Source: Micromonospora saelicesensis
GTDB lineage: Bacteria > Actinomycetota > Actinomycetes > Mycobacteriales > Micromonosporaceae
DNA length: 64,000 nucleotides
Assembly: GCF_900091575.1 (NCBI RefSeq)
Contig: NZ_FMCR01000001.1
Span: forward strand, 1,600,886-1,664,885
Reading direction: 5' to 3'
Positions 52,754 through 60,854 of the stretch are shown here, in pieces. The position numbers and the translations under genes are program-made. The notes below the pieces were generated by a model that searched no databases, had not been told where the DNA came from, and saw only the letters and a list, made by a program, of their open reading frames with translations. How positions within the stretch are numbered: the stretch's first letter is position 1; each line of letters opens with the position of its first letter.

Positions 52754-53833
52754 ATGCAACCGTCCGTAACTCGCTGGAAGACCACGACCGCCGCACGCCT
52801 CCGTACGACAGCACTGTCCCTGCTCGCCGTCGTCGCGGCCGTCGGTGTCGGCGCCGGTCCCGCCCTGGCGGCGGACGGTAACGTCGCCTGGACAGTCCGG
52901 ACGGCCTCCAACGGCTACGGCGAGGCCCGGTCCAGCTACAGCTACAACGTCAATCCGGGCGGTGCCGCCGAGGACGCCATGGTCGTGGCCAACCGCGGCC
53001 CGGCGCCGCTGACCCTCTCCGTGTACGCGGCCGACGGCTTCACCACCGACGCCGGCCAGCTCGACCTGCTCACCAGGGACAAGAAGTCGATCGCGATCGG
53101 CGCCTGGGTGAAGCCGAACGCCGGCAGCGTCGTCATCCAGCCCGGAAAGACCGCCCAGGTCCCCTTCAAGGTCAGCGTTCCGGAGAACGCCACGCCCGGG
53201 GACTACGTCGGTGGCATCCTCACCACGCTGACCCAGGCCGACCAGGCTGAGGGGATCAACGTCGACCGGCGCCTCGGTATCCGGATCAAGTTGCGGGTGG
53301 GCGGCGAGCTGAAGCCGAACCTCGCGATCGAGAACCTCCACGTCACGTACGCCGGACCGACCAACCCGTTCAGCAAGGGTGACGCCACCATCACCTACAA
53401 GGTCCACAACGTCGGCAACGCGGCCCTGTCCGGTAAGCAGGCGGTGACCGTTTCGGGCCCGTTCGGCCTGCTGCGGGTGCGGGCCGAGGATGTCGCCGCG
53501 CCGCCGGAGCTGCTTCCGGGTGAGAGCTGGGACGTGAGGGTGCCCGTACACGGGGTGGCTCCCGCCATCTCGCTGGCCGCGACCGCGACAGTGACACCCC
53601 TGCTCACCGACGCCTCGGGCTCCACCACCTCGCTCAAGCCGGTCCAGGTCACCGCGCACGGCTGGGCCCTGCCCTGGACGCTGGTGCTGGTGCTCGTCGT
53701 GCTGATCGCCGTGCTCGTCGGGGCGTACCTCTACCGACGCCGCAACCGGGCGCAGAGCAGGGCGCGCGAGGACGCCCGCGTCCGCGACGCCGTCGAGCAG
53801 GCACTTCGCGGCCCGGAGCCGCAGACCTCCTGA
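52754..53833 (+). CDS. DUF916/WxLIP-type cell-surface protein with C-terminal membrane anchor
   Basis: 359 residues. Signal peptide at 1-38 (PALAAD). The N-terminal domain (about 42-170) matches the WxL-interacting peptidoglycan-binding (DUF916) pattern: YSYNVNPGGAAEDAMVVANR, then FKVSVPENATPGDYVGGIL, the last a family signature. A second Ig-like domain (about 185-290; ITYKVHNVGNAALSG) follows, then one transmembrane helix (about 303-325) and a basic cytoplasmic tail. In Firmicutes these proteins hold WxL proteins on the wall. Here the likely partner is the phosphoesterase just upstream. Confidence 0.85.
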   Translation: MQPSVTRWKTTTAARLRTTALSLLAVVAAVGVGAGPALAADGNVAWTVRTASNGYGEARSSYSYNVNPGGAAEDAMVVANRGPAPLTLSVYAADGFTTDAGQLDLLTRDKKSIAIGAWVKPNAGSVVIQPGKTAQVPFKVSVPENATPGDYVGGILTTLTQADQAEGINVDRRLGIRIKLRVGGELKPNLAIENLHVTYAGPTNPFSKGDATITYKVHNVGNAALSGKQAVTVSGPFGLLRVRAEDVAAPPELLPGESWDVRVPVHGVAPAISLAATATVTPLLTDASGSTTSLKPVQVTAHGWALPWTLVLVLVVLIAVLVGAYLYRRRNRAQSRAREDARVRDAVEQALRGPEPQTS

Positions 53834-53845
53834 TCGCGGCTCCGG

Positions 53846-54544
53846 TCAACTCGGCTGGCTTCGGCCGGCGGCGGTTCTCGCCCGCTGGGTCAGGCCGATC
53901 GCGAACGCGATCACGGCGACCACCAGCACCGCTGCCGGCAGGGATGCCCAGTTCGGGGCCGTACGCAGCACCACCGTGCCGAGCGCGGCGCCGACCACCA
54001 GCCCGGCCAGCCTGCCGACGCCACCCACGTCGGCGAACCGGTGCGGGTCGACGACGCGACGCCGGACCAACTCGGTCAGCGAGCCGGTCAGGTAGGTGGT
54101 CGACGCACCCCGTACGCCGGCGGCCACGGTGATCACGCTCTGGATGCCGCTCGACACGGCCGCCATCGCCAGCAGCACGAGCCCGAAGCCGTACCCGGGA
54201 CGTGCCGAGCAGGCAAACCAGCCCACTGTGAAGCCGAGCAGCAGCACCGCCTCGACCGACGTCACCACAGCGGTACGGCGGTTCCAACCCGGCGGGGTGT
54301 GGCGCAACGGCACCGTGGCAGCGGCCACGCCCACCGCGTACCCGCCGACCGCCACCACCGCCCCCGAGAGAGAGCGGGTGTCGGCCGTGGCGAGCGCGTG
54401 GCCGGAGTGCACCAGGTTGCCGGTGATCACGCTGGCGAAGTAGCCGTCGAGCTTGGTCAGACAGATCACGTCGAGGCAACCGGAGGCCGTGGTCAGTGCC
54501 ACCAGGAGCCAGGCCGTGGCCCGCGTCGACGGAGCGTGCACCAT
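53846..54544 (-). CDS. DUF1275 (YoaK-like) membrane protein
   Basis: 232 residues from ATG 54544 with GGAAGGGG upstream. About six membrane helices. The family hallmark is LTTASGCLDVICLTKLDGYFASVITGN, spread over residues 17-43: helix 1 followed by a conserved 'F.....TGN' segment. Also present are GIQSVITVAAGVRGASTTYLTGSLTEL and GRLAGLVVGAALG. The function is not established. It converges on the WxLIP-like gene with 12 nt between the stops. Confidence 0.88.
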   Translation of the reverse strand: MVHAPSTRATAWLLVALTTASGCLDVICLTKLDGYFASVITGNLVHSGHALATADTRSLSGAVVAVGGYAVGVAAATVPLRHTPPGWNRRTAVVTSVEAVLLLGFTVGWFACSARPGYGFGLVLLAMAAVSSGIQSVITVAAGVRGASTTYLTGSLTELVRRRVVDPHRFADVGGVGRLAGLVVGAALGTVVLRTAPNWASLPAAVLVVAVIAFAIGLTQRARTAAGRSQPS

Positions 54545-54780
54545 GCCCCTTCCATCGGTCCGGCGGCCAGCGCGACGCGCCCGGTCCTCCACGTCGAACG
54601 CACCCGCGCTCTTGCTCGGCGCGGTACGCGGACATTCCCGTGCCCGCCCCGGCTACGCCCGGCCAGGCCCACCGAGCGCGGGCGTTCGCCCTTGTGGGTG
54701 AACGACGCTCGGCTCCGAACCACGCCTGTTCCCGAGCCGGCATGCTGCGACGGTGACGCCGGCACGGAGAGGGAATCCAC

Positions 54781-55752
54781 ATGGTTGACGGGGATGTGCC
54801 AGAGCGGATGCAGGCTGCGGCCTTGGACGAGTTCGGCGGGCCGGAGGTGATCACCCTGCGGAAGCTGCCGATCCCGCAGGTCGCCGACGACGAGGTGCTG
54901 ATCAAGGTCTTGAGCGCGGGTGTCGGGGTGTGGGACGCGTACGAGCGCGAGGGTGTGCTGGTGCCGGAGGGCTCGGCGCTCCCGATCGTGCCCGGCTCCG
55001 ACGGCGCCGGAACCGTCATCGCGGCCGGCAGCAAGGTGACCAGCCTGGCGGTGGGCGACCTGGTTTACGTCTCCGCCACCGCTCGGCCGAAGGGCGGCTT
55101 CTACGCCGAGTACGCGTCGGTCAAGGCGGAGTACGCGGCGAAGGTGCCCGATGGTGTGCCCGCCGAGCACGCCGGCGCCATGCCCACCGATGCGCTGACC
55201 GCGCTGGCCGGGCTGGACACCGTCAGCCTGTCGGCCGGCGCCTGGTTGCTGATCTTCGGTGCGAGCGGCGGTCAGGGTCACCTGGCAGTGCAGTTGGCGA
55301 AGCGGCAGGGGCTGAACGTGATCGCCGTGGCATCCGGGGCGGACGGCGTCGCGTTGGTGACCCGGCTCGGCGCCGACGTGTCCCTCGACGGCCACGGCGA
55401 CATGACCGACGTGCTGGCCCGGATCCGGGACGCGGCGCCGGGCGGGGTGAACGCCATCCTGGCGATGGCCGGCGGCGCGACGCTGGACCGGCTCACCGAG
55501 GCGCTGGCCGACGGCGGGGTGGTCGCGTTCGCCCACGGGGTGCGGCCGGAGCCGCAGGAGCGGCCGGGCGTCATGGTCCGCGCGTACGACGGCGAATCGA
55601 GCCCTCGACAGTTGCAGCGCCTCAACGAACTCATCGAGGCCGGGCCGTTCGTGGTGCACGTCGCGGAGAAGTTCCCGCTGGGCAAGGTGCGGGACGCGCA
55701 CCAGCGCCTACAGACGTCCTACTCCGGGAAGCTCCTGCTGACGGTCGCCTGA
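54781..55752 (+). CDS. Zinc-independent NADP(H) oxidoreductase (quinone reductase-like MDR)
   Basis: 323 residues; ATG 54781 is preceded by GAGAGGGA. GroES-like N-terminal half (MQAAALDEFGGPEVITLRKL, 10-29; PGSDGAGTV) and a Rossmann half with FGASGGQGHLAVQLAKRQG (about 159-177). The catalytic zinc ligands of alcohol dehydrogenases are absent, as in quinone oxidoreductases. The substrate is unknown. It converges on the HAD gene, 4 nt apart, and is divergent from the DUF1275 gene. Confidence 0.85.
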   Translation: MVDGDVPERMQAAALDEFGGPEVITLRKLPIPQVADDEVLIKVLSAGVGVWDAYEREGVLVPEGSALPIVPGSDGAGTVIAAGSKVTSLAVGDLVYVSATARPKGGFYAEYASVKAEYAAKVPDGVPAEHAGAMPTDALTALAGLDTVSLSAGAWLLIFGASGGQGHLAVQLAKRQGLNVIAVASGADGVALVTRLGADVSLDGHGDMTDVLARIRDAAPGGVNAILAMAGGATLDRLTEALADGGVVAFAHGVRPEPQERPGVMVRAYDGESSPRQLQRLNELIEAGPFVVHVAEKFPLGKVRDAHQRLQTSYSGKLLLTVA

Positions 55753-55756
55753 GACG

Positions 55757-56347
55757 TCAGGGCGTGCGCTGTTGCGGCACGCGTACCGAAGCCATGCCGG
55801 CCGCCGTCGCGGCCTGGATGCCCAGGTCGGTGTCCTCGAAGACCAGGCAGGACTCCGGGGGTACGCCGAGCTGCTCCGCCGCGAGCAGAAACGCCTGCGG
55901 GTCGGGCTTGGCCCGGGTGTAGTCGTCGGCGCAGACCAGCACGTCGAACCGGTCCAGCAGGCCGAGCGCGTCCAGGGAGGCGGTGACCGACGCGCGGGTG
56001 CTGCCGGAGACGACGGCGAACGGGACCCGCCGGTGCGCGTCGTGGATGTGCGCCAGCACCTCGGGCACGGCGGCGAGCTGCGGCAGCAACTCCTGGTAGT
56101 AGCTCTCCCGGCGCTCGACGACGGCCGCCACCGGCATGGCCAGACCCTGCTGCTCGTTCAGCGCGACGATGATGTCGGCGGTGGGCCGCCCACCCCAGGC
56201 GTAGAAGAGGTCCTCGGGGAACTCGCAGCCCCACTCCTCAAGGGCCCGCTGCCAGGCCAGGTAGTGCAGCGGCATCGAGTCGACGATGGTGCCGTCGCAG
56301 TCGAACAGGTACGCGGCGAACGGCCCGGGAGGCAGAGGCAGACTCAC
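55757..56347 (-). CDS. HAD-superfamily phosphatase (beta-phosphoglucomutase-like)
   Basis: 196 residues from GTG 56347. HAD motifs: nucleophile in LFDCDGTIVDS (14-24), motif II VVSGSTRASV, Lys in RAKPDPQAFLLAA, and motif III CLVFEDTDLGIQAATAAGM. The helical cap between motifs I and II marks subfamily IA phosphatases and beta-phosphoglucomutases. The substrate is a small phosphorylated sugar or related compound, not determinable here. Confidence 0.9.
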   Translation of the reverse strand: MSLPLPPGPFAAYLFDCDGTIVDSMPLHYLAWQRALEEWGCEFPEDLFYAWGGRPTADIIVALNEQQGLAMPVAAVVERRESYYQELLPQLAAVPEVLAHIHDAHRRVPFAVVSGSTRASVTASLDALGLLDRFDVLVCADDYTRAKPDPQAFLLAAEQLGVPPESCLVFEDTDLGIQAATAAGMASVRVPQQRTP

Positions 56348-56363
56348 CCGGGAAGGGTACAGC

Positions 56364-57620
56364 TCACTCGGTCGTGACGGCTCTCAGCTGGCTGAGCAGG
56401 TACGCGCGCTCCGGTTCGGTGCCGACCAGCGTCAACGCGCTGCGGTACGCGGCAGCGGCCTCGTCGTACCGGCCGAGCCGGCGCAGCAGGTCGGCCCGCG
56501 CCGCCGGATAGGGGTGGTGGCCGCGCAGCCGAGGCTCGTCGGCCAGCTCGTCCAGCAGCGCGAGCCCCGCCGCCGGCCCGTCGCGCATGGCGACCGCGGC
56601 GGCCCGGTTGAGCGCCACGATCGGTGAGGGCACCAGGCCGAGCAGCACGTCGTAGAGCGCCACCACCTGCGGCCAGTCGGTGCTGGCCACGTCGGCGGCC
56701 TCGTCGTGCAGCGCGGCGATGGCGGCCTGCACGCCGTACGGGCCGGGCGCTCGGCCGGTCAGCGCGATCACCACCAGGCCGCGCCCCTCCTCGGTCATGG
56801 GACGGTCCCAGCGTCCACGGTCCTGGTCGTCGAGAAGGATCATGGCGCCGTCCGGTCCGGTACGCGCGTCCCGTCGGGCGTGGACCAGCAGCATCAGGCC
56901 GAGCAGCCCGGCGACCTCCCGCTCGGCCGGCAGCAGCCGACGCAGGATCCGGCCCAGCCGGATGGCCTCCTCGGACAGGTCGATCCGTTGCAGATCCGGG
57001 CCGGAGCTGGCCGCGTACCCCTCGGTGAAGACCGAGTAGACGGCCTGGAGCACCGTGGGCAGACGACCGGGCAACTCGTCGGGGCCGGGCACCCGGAACG
57101 GGATGCGTGCGTCGCGGATCTTGCGTTTGGCGCGGACGAGCCGTTGGGCCATGGTGGCGGGCGGCACCAGGAAGGCCCGCGCGACCTCGGTGGTCGTGAG
57201 GCCGGCCAGGAACCGCAGGGTGAGCGCGCCGCGATCCTGTGCGGCCAGCGCCGGGTGCGCACAGGTGAAGAAGAGCGCCAACCGGTCGTCGGGCAGGTCG
57301 CGATCCGCGTCGGCGGGCGGCGCGTGATCGGCCCGCTCTGCCTCCGCCTGCAGGACGGCGAGCCGGGTCGCCAGCACCCGGTCCCGACGCAGCCGGTCCA
57401 CAGCCCGACGCCGAGCCGTGGTGAGCAGCCAGGCGCCCGGCCGGCTCGGGACGCCGTCGGTCGGCCAGTGCGTCAGCGCCGCCTCGATGGCCTCGGAAGT
57501 CACCTCCTCGGCCAGGTCGAGGTCGCCGAAGCGGCGCACGAGCGAGGCGAGCAGCCGGCCGCGTTCCTCTCGGAACACCGCCTCCACCGACGACCCGACG
57601 GCTGCCCCCTCGCCCTGCAC
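56364..57620 (-). CDS. ECF42-type RNA polymerase sigma factor
   Basis: 418 residues, GTG 57620 starting 2 nt after the stop of the DGPF gene. Sigma regions 2 and 4 (FREERGRLLASLVRRFGDLDLAEEV; LTLRFLAGLTTTEVARAFLV followed by PPATMAQRLVRAKRKI) precede a long helical C-terminal extension of about 240 residues (GYAASSGPDLQRIDLSEEAIRLGR; AALHDEAADVASTDWPQVVALYD). That layout, with a neighbouring DGPF protein, is typical of the ECF42 group, in which the extension is thought to regulate activity in place of an anti-sigma factor. Confidence 0.9.
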   Translation of the reverse strand: MQGEGAAVGSSVEAVFREERGRLLASLVRRFGDLDLAEEVTSEAIEAALTHWPTDGVPSRPGAWLLTTARRRAVDRLRRDRVLATRLAVLQAEAERADHAPPADADRDLPDDRLALFFTCAHPALAAQDRGALTLRFLAGLTTTEVARAFLVPPATMAQRLVRAKRKIRDARIPFRVPGPDELPGRLPTVLQAVYSVFTEGYAASSGPDLQRIDLSEEAIRLGRILRRLLPAEREVAGLLGLMLLVHARRDARTGPDGAMILLDDQDRGRWDRPMTEEGRGLVVIALTGRAPGPYGVQAAIAALHDEAADVASTDWPQVVALYDVLLGLVPSPIVALNRAAAVAMRDGPAAGLALLDELADEPRLRGHHPYPAARADLLRRLGRYDEAAAAYRSALTLVGTEPERAYLLSQLRAVTTE

Positions 57621-57622
57621 GG

Positions 57623-57979
57623 TCAGACCTGCACGTCGAGCTCGAAGATCGGACGGACCTGAACCGATCCCGTGCCGATGGCTCCGGGGCTGCGGGCCGC
57701 CCAGTCCAGCGCGGCGTCGAGGTCCGGCACGTCGATGACGTCGTACCCGCCGAGCAACTCGCGGGTCTCGGCGAACGGCCCGTCGGTGATCGTGCGCTCG
57801 CCGTCCGGGCCGACCTGCACGGTGGTGCAGGTGGTCAGATCCTGCAAGGGGTGCCCGGAGACCCAGACCCCGGCGTCCTTCATCTCCCGGTCGTAGCGGA
57901 TCCAGTCCTCGAAGCTGCACCCGTTGTCGACGACCTCCCCGTCAACCATGGGGCTCATGAACAGCAGCATGTACTTCAC
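57623..57979 (-). CDS. YCII/DGPF-domain protein
   Basis: 118 residues. MKYMLLFMSP start and the name-giving TDGPFAETRELLGGYDVIDV segment (64-83), with a ferredoxin-like alpha/beta fold. DGPF proteins are regularly co-encoded with ECF42 sigma factors, and here the sigma gene follows with 2 nt between stop and start. A role as binding partner or reporter of an unknown stress is inferred. Confidence 0.92.
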   Translation of the reverse strand: MKYMLLFMSPMVDGEVVDNGCSFEDWIRYDREMKDAGVWVSGHPLQDLTTCTTVQVGPDGERTITDGPFAETRELLGGYDVIDVPDLDAALDWAARSPGAIGTGSVQVRPIFELDVQV

Positions 57980-58099
57980 GTTTCGGCTCCTCTCGGTGCG
58001 GCGTGTCGCCGTACAGCATGACGACGAACGCGGGCCGCTGTTATCGACACCGCGCGTCAGGTTTTCCGTGGCCGGGCTGCACCGAGGGCACGGCGGTGC

Positions 58100-59311
58100 T
58101 CAGGAGGGGCCCGGCTGTGCCACCTCGGGTCGTTCGTCGCGTCGGTCCATCCGTCGCTCGAACCAGGTCACCCCGATCAGGAAGGCGGTCAGCACTGTGA
58201 GCGCCGTCAGCGGCGGCAGAGATCGGCCGATCGGCAGCAGGGCCAGCGGCAGCAGCGCGGCGACGACCTGCGTCGGATACACCGCGCCAACGGTCAGTCG
58301 GCGGAAGACCAACCTGCTGAGCAGGTAGAGGGCGGCACCGCCGTAGAGCGCGACCGCGGCCTCCCAGCCCAGCCGGCCGGGGTGCGCCGACTCCTCGGTG
58401 AGGTGGGCGATCACCTCCTCGATGCCGAGCGCGACGTAGATGGCGCCGATGATCAGCGGGGAGTGCCCGATGCCGTACGCGTCGCCGGCCACGCTGGCCC
58501 GGCGCTCACCCGGCACGTCGCTGACGGCCTTCCGCGCGGCGGGGGCCAGCCGGTCGAAGTAGAGCCACCACAGGCAGACCGTGCTGGTGAGGCCGAGCAG
58601 CGCGGCCAGCACGGCCGCACCGACCGGTGCCATCGTCCGTGGCCCTTCGCCGGCCGAGATCAACGACTCGCCCAGCGCGATGATGAGCACCAGGCCGAAC
58701 CGCTCGGTGAAGTGGTCCACGCTGCCCAGTTGCCACGGCCGGAAGGCGGACGCGATCCGCGCGCCGCCGATGTCCACCAGCAACGCGGCGGTCCAGAGCG
58801 CCGTCTGGGCCGCGCCGCCGAGCAGCGCGCCGACGATCAGCGGAAGCCACGCCAGGATCACCGGCACGCTGAAGAAGCGCAGCGTCGAACGCAGTGCCGG
58901 GTTCGTCGCGCTCACCCAGAACAAGATCGCCAGCTGCACCGCCCGGCCGACCACGTAGGCCAGGGCGAGGGTGAGCGGCGCGTCGAGTAACCCCGGGCTC
59001 TGCTTCCACGCGTCCGGCAACACCAGCGCGGCCACGAAGATCGCCGCCATCGCGACCAGGGTGGCCGCGCGGACCAGGCCGATGTCCGGCCGGACCAGGT
59101 TCCCCACCCAGGTGTACGGGCCCCAGGAGTAGAGCAGCAGCAACAGCAGGAGTAACCCCTGGGCCAGGGTGAGCGCGCTCGGCGACCCCGCCATGAACGT
59201 GATGACCCGGGTGAGCGCGAAGACGAAGACCAGATCGAAGAAGATCTCGAACATCGTGGTCCGGTGCGTCGTTCCCAACGGCACCGGACAAATGTCGAAA
59301 ATCCGCCTCAT
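58100..59311 (-). CDS. Low temperature requirement protein A (LtrA) family membrane protein
   Basis: 403 residues with about 12 membrane helices. LtrA signature THRTTMFEIFFDLVFVFAL (14-32), NLVRPDIGLVRAA, and FTERFGLVLIIALGESLISAGEG. It is a paralogue of the member at 14.8-16.0 kb: the N-terminal 100 residues align without gaps and share the DAW motif after helix 4. The C-terminal loop differs, being more basic here (ERRMDRRDERPE). Function unknown. The neighbouring HxlR regulator is on the same strand, upstream. Confidence 0.88.
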   Translation of the reverse strand: MRRIFDICPVPLGTTHRTTMFEIFFDLVFVFALTRVITFMAGSPSALTLAQGLLLLLLLLYSWGPYTWVGNLVRPDIGLVRAATLVAMAAIFVAALVLPDAWKQSPGLLDAPLTLALAYVVGRAVQLAILFWVSATNPALRSTLRFFSVPVILAWLPLIVGALLGGAAQTALWTAALLVDIGGARIASAFRPWQLGSVDHFTERFGLVLIIALGESLISAGEGPRTMAPVGAAVLAALLGLTSTVCLWWLYFDRLAPAARKAVSDVPGERRASVAGDAYGIGHSPLIIGAIYVALGIEEVIAHLTEESAHPGRLGWEAAVALYGGAALYLLSRLVFRRLTVGAVYPTQVVAALLPLALLPIGRSLPPLTALTVLTAFLIGVTWFERRMDRRDERPEVAQPGPS

Positions 59312-59342
59312 TCTCGCATTCTGCGCTATATCGATCGGCGGT

Positions 59343-60002
59343 TCATCCGATCCACTCGCCCGGCGCCGCTCCGAAGAGCAGGAAGAACCGCTCGGCCGCC
59401 CCGGTGTCGCCCTGCACCTCGATTTCGCCCGCGGAGACCGCCGACCGCAGCGGCGTGCCGCCGAACATCAGCTCCCGCAGCACTCTCACCGTGCCGGTGA
59501 CCGTGACGTCGACCTGGCCCGAACGACCACGGGCCACGCTGATCCCCTTGGGCGACACTCCCACCTCGAAGGCGTCGGTGCCCACCTGCAACCGGAGTCG
59601 AGCGGTCACCGGCGCGCTGGTCGGTGGTCGATAGAGGGCCTTGAGCAACAGCATGAACGCGTCAGTGCTCATCTCGACGTCCGGCTCCGCGGGCAGGCCG
59701 GCGCCCCACCGCGACAGCTCGATCAGTGTCGGCTCCAGTTGCTGACCGCGCTCGGTCAGCTCGTACGCGTGCACGCTGGCTGGCGGCCCGAGCTGCACCC
59801 GCCGGACGATGCCGGACTGCTCCAGCTCCCGCAGTCGCTGGCTGAGCACGTTCTGGCTGGCCTTCGGCAGGCCGGCCCGCAGATCGCCGAAACGCTTCGG
59901 GCCGAACACCAGCTCTCGGACGATCAACAGAGCCCAGCGCTCGCCGACGATGTCCATCGTGCGCGCCGCCCCGCAGGCGTCCTGGTAAGTCCGCTGAGTC
60001 AC
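59343..60002 (-). CDS. HxlR-family transcriptional regulator with SCP2-like C-terminal domain
   Basis: About 219 residues from GTG 60002 (VTQRTYQDACGAARTM); another GTG lies 8 codons earlier. The HxlR winged helix (about 8-105) reads DIVGERWALLIVRELVFGPKRF, ASQNVLSQRLRELEQSGIV and YELTERGQQL. The C-terminal part (VTARLRLQVGTDAFEVGV onward) resembles an SCP2/sterol-carrier fold seen in some regulators. It is divergent from the gene at 60075, and a palindrome in between is the likely operator. Confidence 0.88.
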   Translation of the reverse strand: MTQRTYQDACGAARTMDIVGERWALLIVRELVFGPKRFGDLRAGLPKASQNVLSQRLRELEQSGIVRRVQLGPPASVHAYELTERGQQLEPTLIELSRWGAGLPAEPDVEMSTDAFMLLLKALYRPPTSAPVTARLRLQVGTDAFEVGVSPKGISVARGRSGQVDVTVTGTVRVLRELMFGGTPLRSAVSAGEIEVQGDTGAAERFFLLFGAAPGEWIG

Positions 60003-60054
60003 ATCGCCATCGTAGTCGGCGTCCACCGAGCAGTGCTAACGTCGGACCGTCTAG

Positions 60055-60067
60055 TCCTAACTTAGGA
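60055..60067. promoter_or_regulatory. Palindrome TCCTAA-C-TTAGGA, likely HxlR operator
   Basis: A perfect 6-bp dyad in the short gap between the divergent HxlR regulator and its neighbour. It sits 7 nt before the ATG of the latter, overlapping its ribosome binding site region (TTAGGAGCAAGC). Confidence 0.6.
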
Positions 60068-60074
60068 GCAAGCT

Positions 60075-60797
60075 ATGGATGCACTGCTCGCCAAGGTGAT
60101 CGAGCGCCACGGCGGCCTCGATCGCTGGAACACCGCGTCGACCCTCACCACCCGGCTCACCTACGGCGGCCCGTTCTGGGCGTTCAAGGGCCGCCCCGAC
60201 TTCGACAGCACCGAACTGGTCGAGGCCGACCTGCACCGGGAACGGATCCGCCACGTCCAGGAGGGCACCGGCCAGATCACCGAGTACGACAGCGACACCG
60301 ACCGGGTCACCGTCACCGCAGCCGACGGCAGCCTGATCGACGAGTTGACGAACCCCCGGTCCAGCTTCGCCGGTCACACCCAGGAGAGCCAGTGGACGCT
60401 CGCCCAGGCGGCCTACTTCCGTGGTTACGCCACCTGGCACTACCTCGTCGAGCCGTTCCTGTTCACCTGGCCGGGCGTCGAGGCGCACGAGATCGAGCCC
60501 TGGAAGGAGAACGGCGAGTCGTGGCGCGTACTGCGCGTCACGTTCCCCGAGAGCGTGCACACCCACACCGACACCCAGCTGTACTACTTCGACGACAGCG
60601 GGCTGCTGCGGCGCATGGACTACCAGCCGGTGGTCAACGGCTCCTCCCCGGTCGCGCACTACGTGAGCGGGGCGACCGAGGTCGACGGGCTGGTCGTGCC
60701 GACGCGACGCCGGATCCACATCCGCCAGGAGGACCGCACCCCGGACCTCTCCTGGACGCCGATCACCCTGGACCTGGCTGACGTCCGGATCCGCTGA
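60075..60797 (+). CDS. Conserved hypothetical protein, HxlR-linked
   Basis: 240 residues, with TTAGGAG upstream of ATG 60075. No signal peptide. The sequence is rich in alternating beta strands and aromatics (TYGGPFWAFKGRP; ITEYDSDTDRVTVTAADG; THTDTQLYYFDDSGLLRRMDYQ; ATEVDGLVVPTRRRIHI), suggesting a lipocalin-like or LolA-like half-barrel. No catalytic motif is recognised. The divergent regulator with its SCP2-like domain hints at a hydrophobic ligand. Function unknown. Confidence 0.75.
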   Translation: MDALLAKVIERHGGLDRWNTASTLTTRLTYGGPFWAFKGRPDFDSTELVEADLHRERIRHVQEGTGQITEYDSDTDRVTVTAADGSLIDELTNPRSSFAGHTQESQWTLAQAAYFRGYATWHYLVEPFLFTWPGVEAHEIEPWKENGESWRVLRVTFPESVHTHTDTQLYYFDDSGLLRRMDYQPVVNGSSPVAHYVSGATEVDGLVVPTRRRIHIRQEDRTPDLSWTPITLDLADVRIR

Positions 60798-60854
60798 GAC
60801 CCCGAAGGTGTCGCAGCGGACCCGACGTCACGTCGCCGACCGGACGCCCCGGCC

